64,000 nucleotides of DNA, taken from positions 124,001 through 188,000 of the forward strand of contig NZ_JADNYP010000003.1 in assembly GCF_015680705.1 (NCBI RefSeq). Reading direction: 5' to 3'. The translations under genes were made by a program, and so were the position numbers. Shown here piece after piece: positions 39,353 to 48,806 of this stretch; position 1 is the first letter of the stretch; each line of letters opens with the position of its first letter. The notes under the pieces are model-generated. The model was not told the origin of the DNA. It saw nothing but the letters and a program-made list of their open reading frames with translations, and did not search any database. Source of the DNA: Pseudomonas fulva (GTDB lineage Bacteria > Pseudomonadota > Gammaproteobacteria > Pseudomonadales > Pseudomonadaceae).

Positions 39353-41533
39353 TCAGGCCGGGGTGGCCTTGACCAGGTGCGCGGCTAGGGTTCGCAAGGG
39401 GCCGAGCTGCCGGGCGATCAACGCCAGCTGGCTCTGTACCAGGCGCTGGTGTTCGTCCAGGTCGTCGGGCATCTGCTCCAGGCTGCTGGCCAGGGCCTGC
39501 TCGGCGTCGCTGTGGATGGCCACCGGCAGACGCGCGGCCAGGCCATTGGCGATTTCTTCCAGGCTGGCCGCCAGGCTGGCACCGGCACCGTCGATCAATT
39601 GTGCATGGGCCTCGGGTTGCAGCGCGGTGTCGCGATGGGCACCGAGGCCGGACAGGTAGCTGAGCAAGGTGTGGGACAGGACCAGGAAGCGGAAGCCGGC
39701 ATCGGCTTCCTTGCGGAAGTGGCCCGGCTCCATGAGCATGTTCGACAGCGTCGTCGACAGCGCGGCGTCGGCATTGTGGGCGTTGCGCCGGGCCAGGCGG
39801 TAGGCCAGGTCGTCGCGCTTGCCGTGTGCATACTGTTGCATGATCTGGCGCAGGTACTCGCTGGCGCAGGCCAGGGTGTTGGCCAGCACCTTGTTCAGCT
39901 TGCGGCCTTGCCAGTCCGGCAGGCACAGGAACACCGCCAGGATGGCGATCAGGCTGCCGACCAGCGTATCGAACAAGCGTGGCAGGAACAGGCCATAGCC
40001 ATCGCCGATCTGGTTGAAGCAGAACAGTACCATCAGCGTTATGGCAGCCGTGGCCAAGGTATAGCGAGTGGTGCGGTTGACGAAGAACACCACGCCGGCG
40101 ATGACCGCGAACATCGACTGGATGATCGGGCTGGGGAACAGGTCGAACAGGGCCCAGCCCACGGTCAGGCCGATCGCGGTGCCGAGTATCCGCTGGACCA
40201 GCTTGAGCCGGGTGGCCCCGTAGTTGGGCTGGCAGACGAAGAGCGTGGTGAGGATGATCCAGTAGCCTTGGGTCGGGTGGATCAGATGCACCATGCCGTA
40301 GCCGATCGATAACGCCAGCGACAGGCGCAAGGCATGACGAAAGACCAGCGAAGTGGGCGTGAGTTGGGTTCGCAGGCGAACCCAGACATCCTTGAAACCG
40401 CGCGGCGAGCGATCGAGCAGGCTGCTGTCGGTGGCTTCGGCCAGGGTTTCCGGATTGCTTGCCGCGTCAAGCAGGCGGTCCAGCGTGGCCAGGTTGCTGG
40501 CCAGCGCCCGCAGCGAGCGCAGCAGGCCGCGCCAGGCGGGGTTGTTCTGGCTGCGCAGGTGTTCGAGGGACGCGTGCAGGTCGTCCAGGGCCTCGGCGAA
40601 GCCGGTGTCGTAGTCGAACGGTTGGCGCAGGCGGATGGATTCGGACAGCTGCTGGCAGATGCTGCCTTGCTGGCGCAGCAGTCGTTGACAGCGGAACATC
40701 ACGTCGCTGTGGAAGAAAGCCTCGGCCAGGGCATTGTACGGGTAGTGCGAGGCACTGACCCGCTCATGGATGTCCTGGGCCAGGAAGTACAGCTTGAGAT
40801 ATCGGCTGACCTTCGAGTTGGGCTGACTGTTGCCGACCCGGTGCAGGATGATTTCCTTGGCCGCGTTGAGCGCGGCGACCACCTTGCCGTTCTGCCGGGC
40901 GAGCTCCAGGCGCCGTGCCTCGACGTCCAGGTTGCGAATCGGCTCGAACAGGCTGGCCTTGAGCTTGATGTAGGCGCCGAGTTCGAAGAACAGCCGGGCC
41001 AGTCCCTGCTGTACCGGCTGGTTGGAGAACAGGGCTTGCCATAGCACCGACAGCAGGCCATACCAGGCCGCACCCGCTACCAGCAGCACGGGCTCGTGCC
41101 AGAAGTCGCTGACCTGCCCGCCACGCTGGTCGACGCCGATCATGGTGTACACGGCGAGGATCAGCGTCGCCGAGGCAATGGCACCATAGCGTTCGCCCAA
41201 GGCCCCCAGCATGGTCAGGCTGAAGGCGGACAGCGCCAGCGCACCGACGAACAGCCAGGGGTAGGGGAACAGCAGCTCCACCGACAGCGCGGCGATGGCA
41301 AAGCACACCAGCGTGACCATCAGGGCGCTGAGCCGGCCTTGCCAGCTGTCGTCGGTCTCGGCCAGGGCGCAGGCGATGATGCCGAGGAACAACGGGATCA
41401 GCAGACTCATTTCGTTCTGGTGCCAGCACAGAGCCATGCTGCCGGTGAGCGCGATGGTGACGCGGATGCTGTAGCTGAACTTGTCTTGGGCCCACAGGCG
41501 ACGCAGCCTGTGGCGCAAAGGGGACGATGACAT
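39353..41533 (-). CDS. yccS: YccS/FUSC-family inner membrane protein
   Basis: This 726-residue protein has two sets of hydrophobic helices (residues ~20-150 and ~395-520) separated by a long soluble region, the layout of the YccS/YhfK branch of the fusaric-acid-resistance (FUSC) superfamily. Recognisable stretches are SIRVTIALTGSMALCWHQNE near the start and PTQGYWIILTTLFVCQPNYG opening the second membrane block. It may form an efflux or transport component, but substrates are unproven. The ATG at 41533 gives the MSSSPLRHRL start; an ATG 13 codons earlier has weaker support. It is transcribed alone or with elaA. Confidence 0.88.
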   Translation of the reverse strand: MSSSPLRHRLRRLWAQDKFSYSIRVTIALTGSMALCWHQNEMSLLIPLFLGIIACALAETDDSWQGRLSALMVTLVCFAIAALSVELLFPYPWLFVGALALSAFSLTMLGALGERYGAIASATLILAVYTMIGVDQRGGQVSDFWHEPVLLVAGAAWYGLLSVLWQALFSNQPVQQGLARLFFELGAYIKLKASLFEPIRNLDVEARRLELARQNGKVVAALNAAKEIILHRVGNSQPNSKVSRYLKLYFLAQDIHERVSASHYPYNALAEAFFHSDVMFRCQRLLRQQGSICQQLSESIRLRQPFDYDTGFAEALDDLHASLEHLRSQNNPAWRGLLRSLRALASNLATLDRLLDAASNPETLAEATDSSLLDRSPRGFKDVWVRLRTQLTPTSLVFRHALRLSLALSIGYGMVHLIHPTQGYWIILTTLFVCQPNYGATRLKLVQRILGTAIGLTVGWALFDLFPSPIIQSMFAVIAGVVFFVNRTTRYTLATAAITLMVLFCFNQIGDGYGLFLPRLFDTLVGSLIAILAVFLCLPDWQGRKLNKVLANTLACASEYLRQIMQQYAHGKRDDLAYRLARRNAHNADAALSTTLSNMLMEPGHFRKEADAGFRFLVLSHTLLSYLSGLGAHRDTALQPEAHAQLIDGAGASLAASLEEIANGLAARLPVAIHSDAEQALASSLEQMPDDLDEHQRLVQSQLALIARQLGPLRTLAAHLVKATPA

Positions 41534-41643
41534 GGTGGCCTGCTGGGCAATGAACGAAAGGATACCGGTCAAGAGAGCCTGGCACTCTCTTGGTCACGGA
41601 CCAGCAAGAAGCGTTCCGTGCGTCATCGATTCTAGCCCGAAGC

Positions 41644-42858
41644 CTAGGCGAACTGCGCGGCGGCGTTGGCCGATGCCCAGGCCCACTGGAAGTTGAAGCC
41701 ACCGAGGTGGCCGCTGACGTCCAGCACTTCGCCGATGAAGTACAGGCCAGGGCTTTTCAGCGACTCCATGCTCTTGGAGGAGACTTCCCGGGTGTCCACG
41801 CCGCCAAGAGTGACTTCGGCGGTACGATAGCCCTCGGTGCCAGCGGGCACCAGTTGCCAGGCCGCCAGCCTTTCGGCGAACTCGGCCAGCTGCGCCGGTG
41901 TGTACTGTTTCATCGGCTTGGAGACGAACCACTGCTCGGCCAGCAGGTTGGCGAGCTTGCGGGTGAAGACTTCGCCAAGCACGGTCTTCAGTTCGCTGTT
42001 GGGCCGCTCGGCCTGCTGCTGGCGCAACCAGTCCAGTGCGTTCCGGTCAGGCAGCAGATTGATCTGGAGCGTGTCGCCGGGCTTCCAGTACGACGAAATC
42101 TGCAACATGGCCGGGCCGCTCAGGCCGCGATGGGTGAACAGCAGGTTTTCGCGGAAACTGGCGCCGTTGCAGCTGGCGATGCAATCCAGGGAGGTGCCCG
42201 ACAATTCACTGCACAGTGCCTTCAACTGGGGCTCGGTAATGGTGAACGGCACCAGCGCGGCGCAGGTCGGCAACACGTTGTGGCCGAACTGGCGGGCGAC
42301 CTGGTAGCCGAAACCGGTGGCGCCCAGGGTGGGGATCGACAGACCACCGGTGGCGATCACCAATGACTGGCAGGCGAACGCCCCGGCGCTGGTCTGCAAG
42401 CGATAGCCCGTATCGGCCTTGTCGATCCGCTCGATGCTGGTGTTCATGCGCAGCTCGACCCCGGCCTGGTCGCACTCGGCGAGCAGCATCTGGAGGATGT
42501 CGCTGGACTTGTTGTCGCAGAACAGCTGGCCGAGCTTCTTCTCGTGATATGGCACGCCGTGGCGGGCGACCAGTTCGATGAAATCCCATTGCGTATAGCG
42601 CGCCAGGGCCGACTTGCAGAAGTGCGGGTTCTGCGAGATGAAATTGGCCGGCTCGGTATACAGGTTGGTGAAGTTGCAGCGCCCGCCGCCGGACATGAGG
42701 ATCTTCTTGCCAGGTTTGTTGGCATGGTCGAGCAGCAGCACCTGGCGTGCGCGGCGGGCGGTGAGCTGGGCGCACATTAGGCCGGCGGCGCCAGCGCCGA
42801 TGATGATCACATCGATGGTTTGCACGAAGGGTCCTTGTCTTGGCAGGGGTTGATCCAT
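41644..42858 (-). CDS. HI0933/YhiN-family flavoprotein
   Basis: This 404-residue NAD(P)/FAD-dependent oxidoreductase is of the HI0933-like family. It has the N-terminal dinucleotide-binding IIIGAGAAGLMCAQLTARR, GKKILMSGGGRCNFTN, the second flavin motif LVIATGGLSIPTLGATGFGY, and GLYFIGEVLDVSGHLGGFNF at the end. The substrate is unknown. The ATG at 42858 gives a slightly extended N-terminus; a start about 12 codons later is possible. It stands alone between yccS and dbpA. Confidence 0.9.
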   Translation of the reverse strand: MDQPLPRQGPFVQTIDVIIIGAGAAGLMCAQLTARRARQVLLLDHANKPGKKILMSGGGRCNFTNLYTEPANFISQNPHFCKSALARYTQWDFIELVARHGVPYHEKKLGQLFCDNKSSDILQMLLAECDQAGVELRMNTSIERIDKADTGYRLQTSAGAFACQSLVIATGGLSIPTLGATGFGYQVARQFGHNVLPTCAALVPFTITEPQLKALCSELSGTSLDCIASCNGASFRENLLFTHRGLSGPAMLQISSYWKPGDTLQINLLPDRNALDWLRQQQAERPNSELKTVLGEVFTRKLANLLAEQWFVSKPMKQYTPAQLAEFAERLAAWQLVPAGTEGYRTAEVTLGGVDTREVSSKSMESLKSPGLYFIGEVLDVSGHLGGFNFQWAWASANAAAQFA

Positions 42859-42953
42859 CCGGGTTACAGCGCCCCGGTGGGTGCTTGCAGGGCGACGTAC
42901 AGGCGCGGCCCCAAGGGCTGCGCGGCAGCTCCTTGGTCCGACGAGTACGTACC

Positions 42954-44339
42954 CTAGACGATGCGCACCTTCAAGGACCTGCCCTTGATCTTCCCGCTGT
43001 TGAGCCGCTGTAGCGCCTGCCGGGCCACGCCGCGCTCGACCGCGACGTAGGCCTGGAAGTCGAAGATCGCGATCTTGCCCACCTGACTGCCGGCGATTCC
43101 GGCTTCGCCGGTCAGGGCGCCGAGGATATCGCCAGGGCGCAGCTTGTCCTTGCGCCCTGCGGCGATGGCCAGGGTGCTCATGGGAGGTAACAGCGGCTCA
43201 CCGCCTTTGGAACTCAGCGCGTCAAGCTGCTCCCAGCGCAGCGGGCGCTGCTGCAACTGCTCGATGGCCTGGGCACGGTGGCCTTCGGCCGGAGCCACCA
43301 GGCTCACCGCCAGGCCTTTCTCGCCGGCGCGTCCGGTACGGCCGACCCGGTGCACATGGATCTCGGCGTCACGTGCCAGCTCGACATTGATCACCATGTC
43401 CAGCCCATCGATGTCCAGGCCGCGCGCCGCCACGTCGGTAGCCACCAGCACCGAGCTGCTGCGGTTGGCGAACAGGGTCAGGACCTGGTCGCGATCACGC
43501 TGCTCGAGATCGCCGTGCAGGGCCTGGGCGACGATGCCCTTGGCCTTGAGATGGGCGACCAGCTCTTCGCACTGCTGCTTGGTGAAGCAGAACGCCACGC
43601 ACGACTGCGGGCGGAAATGCCCGAGCACCCGGGTGACGGCCGTCATGCGCTGGTCGGGATCGATCTCGATGAAACGCTGCTCGATCTGGTTGTCGGCATG
43701 CAGGCTCTCGACCTTGACCTGCTGGGGCTGACGCATGAAGTCCGCTGCCAGCTTCTCGATGCCGGCCGGGTAGGTGGCCGAGAACAGCAGGGTCTGGCGT
43801 CGCGTCGGCGTGCGCCCGATGATGCTGGCGATGGCATCGAAGAAGCCCATGTCGAGCATGCGGTCGGCTTCGTCGAGTACCAGGGTGTTGAGGCCATCGA
43901 GTACCAGGGTGCCTTTGTCCAGGTGCTGCTGCACTCGGCCTGGGGTGCCGACGACGATGTGCGCGCCATGTTCCAGCGAGGCGATCTGTGGACCCAGCGG
44001 CACGCCGCCGCACAAGGTCAGGACCTTGATGTTGTCTTCGCCACGGGCCAGGCGGCGCAGCTCCTTGGCGACCTGGTCGGCCAGCTCGCGGGTCGGGCAC
44101 AGCACCAGCGCCTGGCAGCCGAAGTAGCGAGGGTTGAGCGGGTGAAGCAGGCCGATGCCGAAGGCCGCGGTCTTGCCACTGCCGGTCTTGGCCTGGGCGA
44201 TCAGGTCCTGGCCCTTGAGGATCACCGGCAGGCTGCGGGCCTGGATCGGGGTCATGGAGGCGTAGCCAAGCGCCTGGAGGTTGGCCAGCATGGCGGTGGA
44301 CAGCGGCAGGGTAGCGAAGGCGGTGGATTCGGTGGTCAC
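42954..44339 (-). CDS. dbpA: ATP-dependent RNA helicase DbpA
   Basis: This 461-residue DEAD-box helicase has Q motif TPIQARSLPV, Walker [38 protein letters not shown], and HRVGRTGRAGEKG. Its C-terminus (GRKDKLRPGDILGALTGEAG, then LNSGKIKGRSLKVRIV) is the DbpA-specific RRM-like domain that binds hairpin 92 of 23S rRNA, which distinguishes it from RhlE. It assists 50S ribosomal subunit assembly. The GTG at 44339 was chosen because it gives the family N-terminus (MTTESTAF); no ATG fits. Confidence 0.95.
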   Translation of the reverse strand: MTTESTAFATLPLSTAMLANLQALGYASMTPIQARSLPVILKGQDLIAQAKTGSGKTAAFGIGLLHPLNPRYFGCQALVLCPTRELADQVAKELRRLARGEDNIKVLTLCGGVPLGPQIASLEHGAHIVVGTPGRVQQHLDKGTLVLDGLNTLVLDEADRMLDMGFFDAIASIIGRTPTRRQTLLFSATYPAGIEKLAADFMRQPQQVKVESLHADNQIEQRFIEIDPDQRMTAVTRVLGHFRPQSCVAFCFTKQQCEELVAHLKAKGIVAQALHGDLEQRDRDQVLTLFANRSSSVLVATDVAARGLDIDGLDMVINVELARDAEIHVHRVGRTGRAGEKGLAVSLVAPAEGHRAQAIEQLQQRPLRWEQLDALSSKGGEPLLPPMSTLAIAAGRKDKLRPGDILGALTGEAGIAGSQVGKIAIFDFQAYVAVERGVARQALQRLNSGKIKGRSLKVRIV

Positions 44340-44397
44340 GAGGCGAGCCTGGAGTGCAAAAAATGCCGCACAGTCTACAGGCTCGCGAGCATTCTTC

Positions 44398-45825
44398 CTA
44401 AGGCTCCAGCTCCGGTTCCGGACGACGGGCACGTCGGCCATCGGACGGCGACAACTGGAGGAAGATCGCCGCGGCAAGCATGGCCATCAGGCCGATGGTC
44501 AGGAAGGTCAGCTGGAAGGCACCCAGGGTCGTCTCGACACCGTCAGCGCTGCCGGCGGCGGTGAACCCCCCGAGCAGCGCGCCGGCGCAGGCCACGCCCA
44601 GGCTCAGCGACAGTTGCGCCACTACCGACAACAGGCTGTTGCCGCTGCTGGCGCTGGCATCGTCCAGGTCGATCAGGGTCACGGTGTTCATTGCCGTGAA
44701 CTGCAGCGAATTGACCGCTCCAAGCAGGCCGAGCTGCACCAGCAGCAGTCCATAGGGCGTCTGTTCGTCGACCAGGCCCAGGCTGGCCAGCAACAGGCCG
44801 AGCAGCAGGGTATTGCCAGTCAGGATGATCCGGTAGCCCAGGCGCTCGATCAGCGGGCGGGCGATGGACTTGGCGATCATTGCCGCGGCGGCCAGCGGGA
44901 TCATGCTCATGCCCGCCTGTGAAGGCGAATACCCCAGCGCCACCTGCAGCAGCAGCGGCACCAGGAAGGGCAGGGCGCCACTGCCCAGGCGTGCGAACAG
45001 GTTGCCCAGGATGCCGATGGCGAAGGTCCGCACCCGGAACAGGCTTGGCGAAAACAGCGGGTCCGGGTCGCGTCCCGCTCGTAGCCAGTAGGCCGCCAGG
45101 CAGGCCATGCCCGCGAACAGCAGGAGCATCACGCGCAGGTGCGGCAGGTGCAGTTCACCCAGGCCTTCCATGGCGATGGTGATCAGTACCATCGCCGCGC
45201 CGAAGAGCACGAAGCCCGGCCCGTCGAACGGTGTACGCTGCGCCCCGCGCAAGTCCGGGATCAGCTTCCAGACCGCCCAGCAGCCGAGTGCGCCCACCGG
45301 CAGGTTGAGCAGGAAGATCCAGTGCCAGCTGAGGATCTCCACCAGCCAGCCGCCCACGGTCGGGCCAAGCAGCGGACCGAGCAGGCCGGGAATGGTGATG
45401 AAGCTCATGATCCTCACCAGCTCCGAGCGCGGGTAGGCTCGCAGTACCACCAGACGTCCCACCGGCAGCATCAGCGCGCCCCCCAGACCCTGGATCACCC
45501 GGGCGGCGACCAGGAATGTCAGGCTGTTGGCAATGGCGCAGAGCAGCGAGCCGAAGCTGAACAGCAGGATGGCGCTGAAGAAGATGCGCTTGGTGCCGAA
45601 ACGGTCGGCGATCCAGCCCGAGGCGGGAATCAGCAGGGCCACGGTGAGCATGTAGGCAATGATCACGCCCTGCATGCGCAGCGGGTTTTCCTCCAGCGAA
45701 CGGGCCATGGCCGGCAGCGCGGTATTGAGAATGGTGCCGTCCAGGGACTGCATGAAGAAAGCGATGGCCACCACCCAGGGAATCCAGCGGGCGGTGACGG
45801 GGTCGAGCGGCGTGCGTTCAGGCAT
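44398..45825 (-). CDS. DHA2-family MFS multidrug transporter, MdtD-like
   Basis: This 475-residue membrane protein with about 14 helices belongs to the DHA2 branch of the MFS. It starts with WVVAIAFFMQSLDGTILNTA, has the motif-A-type loop GWIADRFGTKRIFF, the motif-C-type PGLLGPLLGPTVGGWL and FLLNLPVGALG. It resembles MdtD, a proton-driven exporter of drugs or metabolites such as siderophores or citrate. Its substrate cannot be told here. It lies 66 bp after a TldD/TldE-like gene pair on the same strand and may be cotranscribed with it. Confidence 0.9.
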   Translation of the reverse strand: MPERTPLDPVTARWIPWVVAIAFFMQSLDGTILNTALPAMARSLEENPLRMQGVIIAYMLTVALLIPASGWIADRFGTKRIFFSAILLFSFGSLLCAIANSLTFLVAARVIQGLGGALMLPVGRLVVLRAYPRSELVRIMSFITIPGLLGPLLGPTVGGWLVEILSWHWIFLLNLPVGALGCWAVWKLIPDLRGAQRTPFDGPGFVLFGAAMVLITIAMEGLGELHLPHLRVMLLLFAGMACLAAYWLRAGRDPDPLFSPSLFRVRTFAIGILGNLFARLGSGALPFLVPLLLQVALGYSPSQAGMSMIPLAAAAMIAKSIARPLIERLGYRIILTGNTLLLGLLLASLGLVDEQTPYGLLLVQLGLLGAVNSLQFTAMNTVTLIDLDDASASSGNSLLSVVAQLSLSLGVACAGALLGGFTAAGSADGVETTLGAFQLTFLTIGLMAMLAAAIFLQLSPSDGRRARRPEPELEP

Positions 45826-45891
45826 TGGTGGTCTCGTCTGGGCCGTCGCGGGCGGGTCGGGCTGTTCGCCGCCCGGCCCACGAAAGGGCGA

Positions 45892-47223
45892 TCACAATGT
45901 CAGGGTCATGGCTTTGACCAGCGCTCCTGGCAGATGACTCGATCCGGTATGCCGTTGGCCATAGGTGCTAGTCGAGAGGATCAGTTCACGCTCGCGGGTC
46001 AGCGCTTCCAGTTGCTCGCCTAGCAGGCTGTACAGACTGTCATCGAAGCGCATGGTGGTCACTGGCGCGCGGATCTGGCCGTCTTCCACCCAGAAGGTGG
46101 CGAAGCGGGTCAGGCCCGTCATGCGCGCCGCTGGCAGGTCCGAATAGTTCAGGTACCACAGGTTGCTGATATACAGGCCTGTGCCGAGGCGCTCGAGGAT
46201 TTGCGCCTGGGCCAGGTCGCCGGGGGCCAGGCTCAGGGCGCAAGGCGATTCGTGACTGTCGGCGCCGTTGGCGGCCAGGCCGAACTCGGCGGCGCTGCGC
46301 ATGCTGACCAGGCGCCCGCTGGCCCGCCCCTGCTCGATCAGGCATACGTCCTGGCGCGGCGAACCCTGGTCGGAGAACGCCGGGCTGAGCGAGCCGCTGA
46401 CCTGTTCGTCGAAGCACACGATCGGGGCCAATTGCGCATCGCCATGGTAAAGGCGCTGCAGCGCGCTGTTGCCAGTCGCCAACGCCTGAGCGGAAAAGCC
46501 GCCCCAGCAGAGCATTGCGGCGATTTCGTCCATGGCGGCCGGTGCCAGGTAGGCACGATAGCTGCCTGGCCGCAAGGTCAGGGCCGGGCGGCCCAGTGCG
46601 TCAAGTTGTTCGCGGCACAGGCGCATGCGTTGGGCGAACGTCTGCTGGCTCCAGGCCTGCCCGGCGTAATTGGCCTTCACCGCCTCGCCGTTGCCGTGGA
46701 ACAGGCTCCAGTCGAGGTTGAAGCTGTTGGCCTGATGCCAGCCCGTCGCTCCGCAGGAGCTGGCGAAGCCACGGCTTATGGGGCCTGCGGCATAGATGCC
46801 GACCAGGTCGAGATCGCCTGCTTCATGCTCGATCTGGCCCAGCACATCCGCCAGCTCGGGCAGGGCATGGTCCTGGACGCTATGGCTGCGCCAGGCACGT
46901 TCGTCCAGGCGCAACCAGGGGTCGGCTGGCAACAGCGGCAAGGTCTGGCGCAATTGCGCCAGGGCTTGGCGCAGGCGTTGGCGATCGACCTGGGGGTCAC
47001 CGCTCAAGGTCAGCTGTGACTCTGCCTGGCGGCCCTCGTGAACCAGTCGCAGCTGTGCGTGGGCCTGGCTGACCGAGCCGGCCTGGCGTACCTTGGCGTG
47101 GTTGAAGCGCACGAACCGGGAACGTTCGGCGCTGTAGCCGAAGGTGAACCGCTCGCCGGGGCGGATGCTGTCCCGCAGTGCGCCGGCCAGGTCCTCGAAA
47201 TGCTGCTGTGCCTTGCCCAGCAT
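45892..47223 (-). CDS. TldE/PmbA-family protein
   Basis: This 443-residue protein of the PmbA/TldE fold has LRPGSYRAYLAPAAMDEIAAM, which replaces the metal site of TldD, as expected for the non-catalytic partner. The C-terminal half has GLYISNLWYLNYSDLPAARM, as in family members. It begins in a TGATG overlap with the end of the TldD-like gene, so the two are translated together and probably form a heterodimer. It is divergent from canonical pmbA in length and sequence, suggesting a second, specialised pair. Known TldD/E complexes process modified peptides or toxins. Confidence 0.87.
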   Translation of the reverse strand: MLGKAQQHFEDLAGALRDSIRPGERFTFGYSAERSRFVRFNHAKVRQAGSVSQAHAQLRLVHEGRQAESQLTLSGDPQVDRQRLRQALAQLRQTLPLLPADPWLRLDERAWRSHSVQDHALPELADVLGQIEHEAGDLDLVGIYAAGPISRGFASSCGATGWHQANSFNLDWSLFHGNGEAVKANYAGQAWSQQTFAQRMRLCREQLDALGRPALTLRPGSYRAYLAPAAMDEIAAMLCWGGFSAQALATGNSALQRLYHGDAQLAPIVCFDEQVSGSLSPAFSDQGSPRQDVCLIEQGRASGRLVSMRSAAEFGLAANGADSHESPCALSLAPGDLAQAQILERLGTGLYISNLWYLNYSDLPAARMTGLTRFATFWVEDGQIRAPVTTMRFDDSLYSLLGEQLEALTRERELILSTSTYGQRHTGSSHLPGALVKAMTLTL

Positions 47224-48665
47224 CAGGCTTGCCCTCCGAATACGTCGATCTGACTGAACACGCACGCTGGCGACGCATGGCCGACCCGGATCACCTGGTT
47301 GGGTTCGCCCTTGCCGCAGTTGGGCGTGCCGAGCACCTGGAGGGTACCGCGATCACCGACAGCTGCCAGGCTGCGCCAGAAACTCGCCGAGATGCCCCGG
47401 TAGTTGGGGTTCTTCACCACGCCCTTGAGTTCGCCATCCTCGATCAACTGACCCCATTCGCAGCCGAACTGGAACTTATTGCGCGCGTCGTCGATCGACC
47501 AGGAACGGTTGGTGCGCATCAGGATGCCACGCTCGATACCGCCGACCAGCTGTTCGAGCGTTCGGTCGCCCGGCTCGATGTTGATATTGGCCATGCGGTC
47601 GATCGGCGCGCGGTTCCAGCTGCTGGCGCGGCTGTTGGCAACCCCGTCCAGGCCCGAACGGAACCGCGACAGGGCGCCACCGAGCGGGCGCAGCAACAGG
47701 CCATCGCGGATCAGAAACTGTTTGTCCGCCACGCTACCCTCGTCGTCATGGCTGTAGCTGGCCAGTTCACGGGCGATGGTCGGATCGAAGGTCACGTTCA
47801 GTAGCGATGAGCCATATTGCAATCGGCCGAAGTCCTCGCGCCTGACGAAACTGGTCCCGGCATAGTTGCGCTCGTCACCGAGGATTCGGTCCATTTCCAG
47901 CGGATGGCCGATTGATTCGTGGATCTGCAGTATCATCTGGTCCGGCATCAACAGCAGGTCACGCACGCCGTCGGGTGTGTTCGGCGCCAGCAGCAGCTGC
48001 AAGGCTTCGTCGGCCACGCGTGCGCCGGCGCCAACCAGTCCACAGTCGTCGATGACCTCGAAGCCGCCCTGCTGGCCGAAGTTCTCGCGGCCCAGGCTAC
48101 GGCTCTGGCTGTCCCGGCCATCGCTGGCGGTCACTCCCATGCCGGGAAAGAGGAAGCGCTGGGCGTGCCGCAGTTCGGCTCCGGCGTTGTTCAGGTAGGT
48201 CTGCTCGACCTGGGTGATGCCCAGCGTGGCCTGCCAGTCCACCAGGCGCTCGTCCCTGGGGACCCGTGCCGATTCGGTCGCCAGCAGCTCAAGCCACTCG
48301 GCGAGGCTTGGCAGCGGCTGATCCAGATTCGGCGAGACATGCTCATGGCGCTCGCTGGCCACGGGCTGCCCGCTCAGGTCCAGCAGGTTGCAAGCCGCGA
48401 CCTGGCGGGCCAGCGTCTCGGCCTGCTCGAGCGCTCGCTGCAGGCCCGTCTGGGACAGGTCGGCGGTGGCCGCATAGGCTTGCACGCCAGCCAGGCGGAC
48501 AGTGAGCATGGCGCCCTCGTCCTGGCTGAAGAAAGGAGGCTCGACGACGTTGCGGCGTACCGACAGCCCTTGGTAGGACTGCTTCACATGACGCAGGGAA
48601 AACACTTCGGCCTCGCTGCGCAGCGCGGCGAAACGCTGGCGCAGCAGGGCGGTCGAGTCGAACAT
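47223..48665 (-). CDS. TldD-family zinc metalloprotease
   Basis: This 480-residue protein has the zinc-binding motif HESIGHPLEMDR (HExxxH, with distal metal ligand expected near NCGKGEP), in the place where canonical TldD has HEAVGH. The sequence upstream (LLLMPDQMILQ) and the C-terminal PNYRGISASFWRSL fit the family. It should be the catalytic subunit of a TldD-TldE protease with the following gene, with which it overlaps by one base (TGATG). Substrate unknown. The motif variant indicates it is not the housekeeping TldD paralogue. Confidence 0.9.
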   Translation of the reverse strand: MFDSTALLRQRFAALRSEAEVFSLRHVKQSYQGLSVRRNVVEPPFFSQDEGAMLTVRLAGVQAYAATADLSQTGLQRALEQAETLARQVAACNLLDLSGQPVASERHEHVSPNLDQPLPSLAEWLELLATESARVPRDERLVDWQATLGITQVEQTYLNNAGAELRHAQRFLFPGMGVTASDGRDSQSRSLGRENFGQQGGFEVIDDCGLVGAGARVADEALQLLLAPNTPDGVRDLLLMPDQMILQIHESIGHPLEMDRILGDERNYAGTSFVRREDFGRLQYGSSLLNVTFDPTIARELASYSHDDEGSVADKQFLIRDGLLLRPLGGALSRFRSGLDGVANSRASSWNRAPIDRMANINIEPGDRTLEQLVGGIERGILMRTNRSWSIDDARNKFQFGCEWGQLIEDGELKGVVKNPNYRGISASFWRSLAAVGDRGTLQVLGTPNCGKGEPNQVIRVGHASPACVFSQIDVFGGQA

Positions 48666-48806
48666 GCAGGGACCTCCATGTGGTCACGGCCTGACCGGGG
48701 CCAGGTCTGGCTCGGACGAAAGGAGCATTATGGCAGGGATGTAGCGGCACGGGCGTGCTTCATGGTCCTCGATCGCTGCGCGGCCCGTCCGCCTCTGCCA
48801 GAGCGT
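48666..48806 (-). promoter_or_regulatory. Upstream region of the TldD/TldE-like operon
   Basis: These 141 bp upstream of the TldD-like start separate it from the membrane-protein gene that precedes it on the same strand. A promoter for the pair probably lies here; no clear hexamers or precursor-like short reading frame were picked out. Confidence 0.3.
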
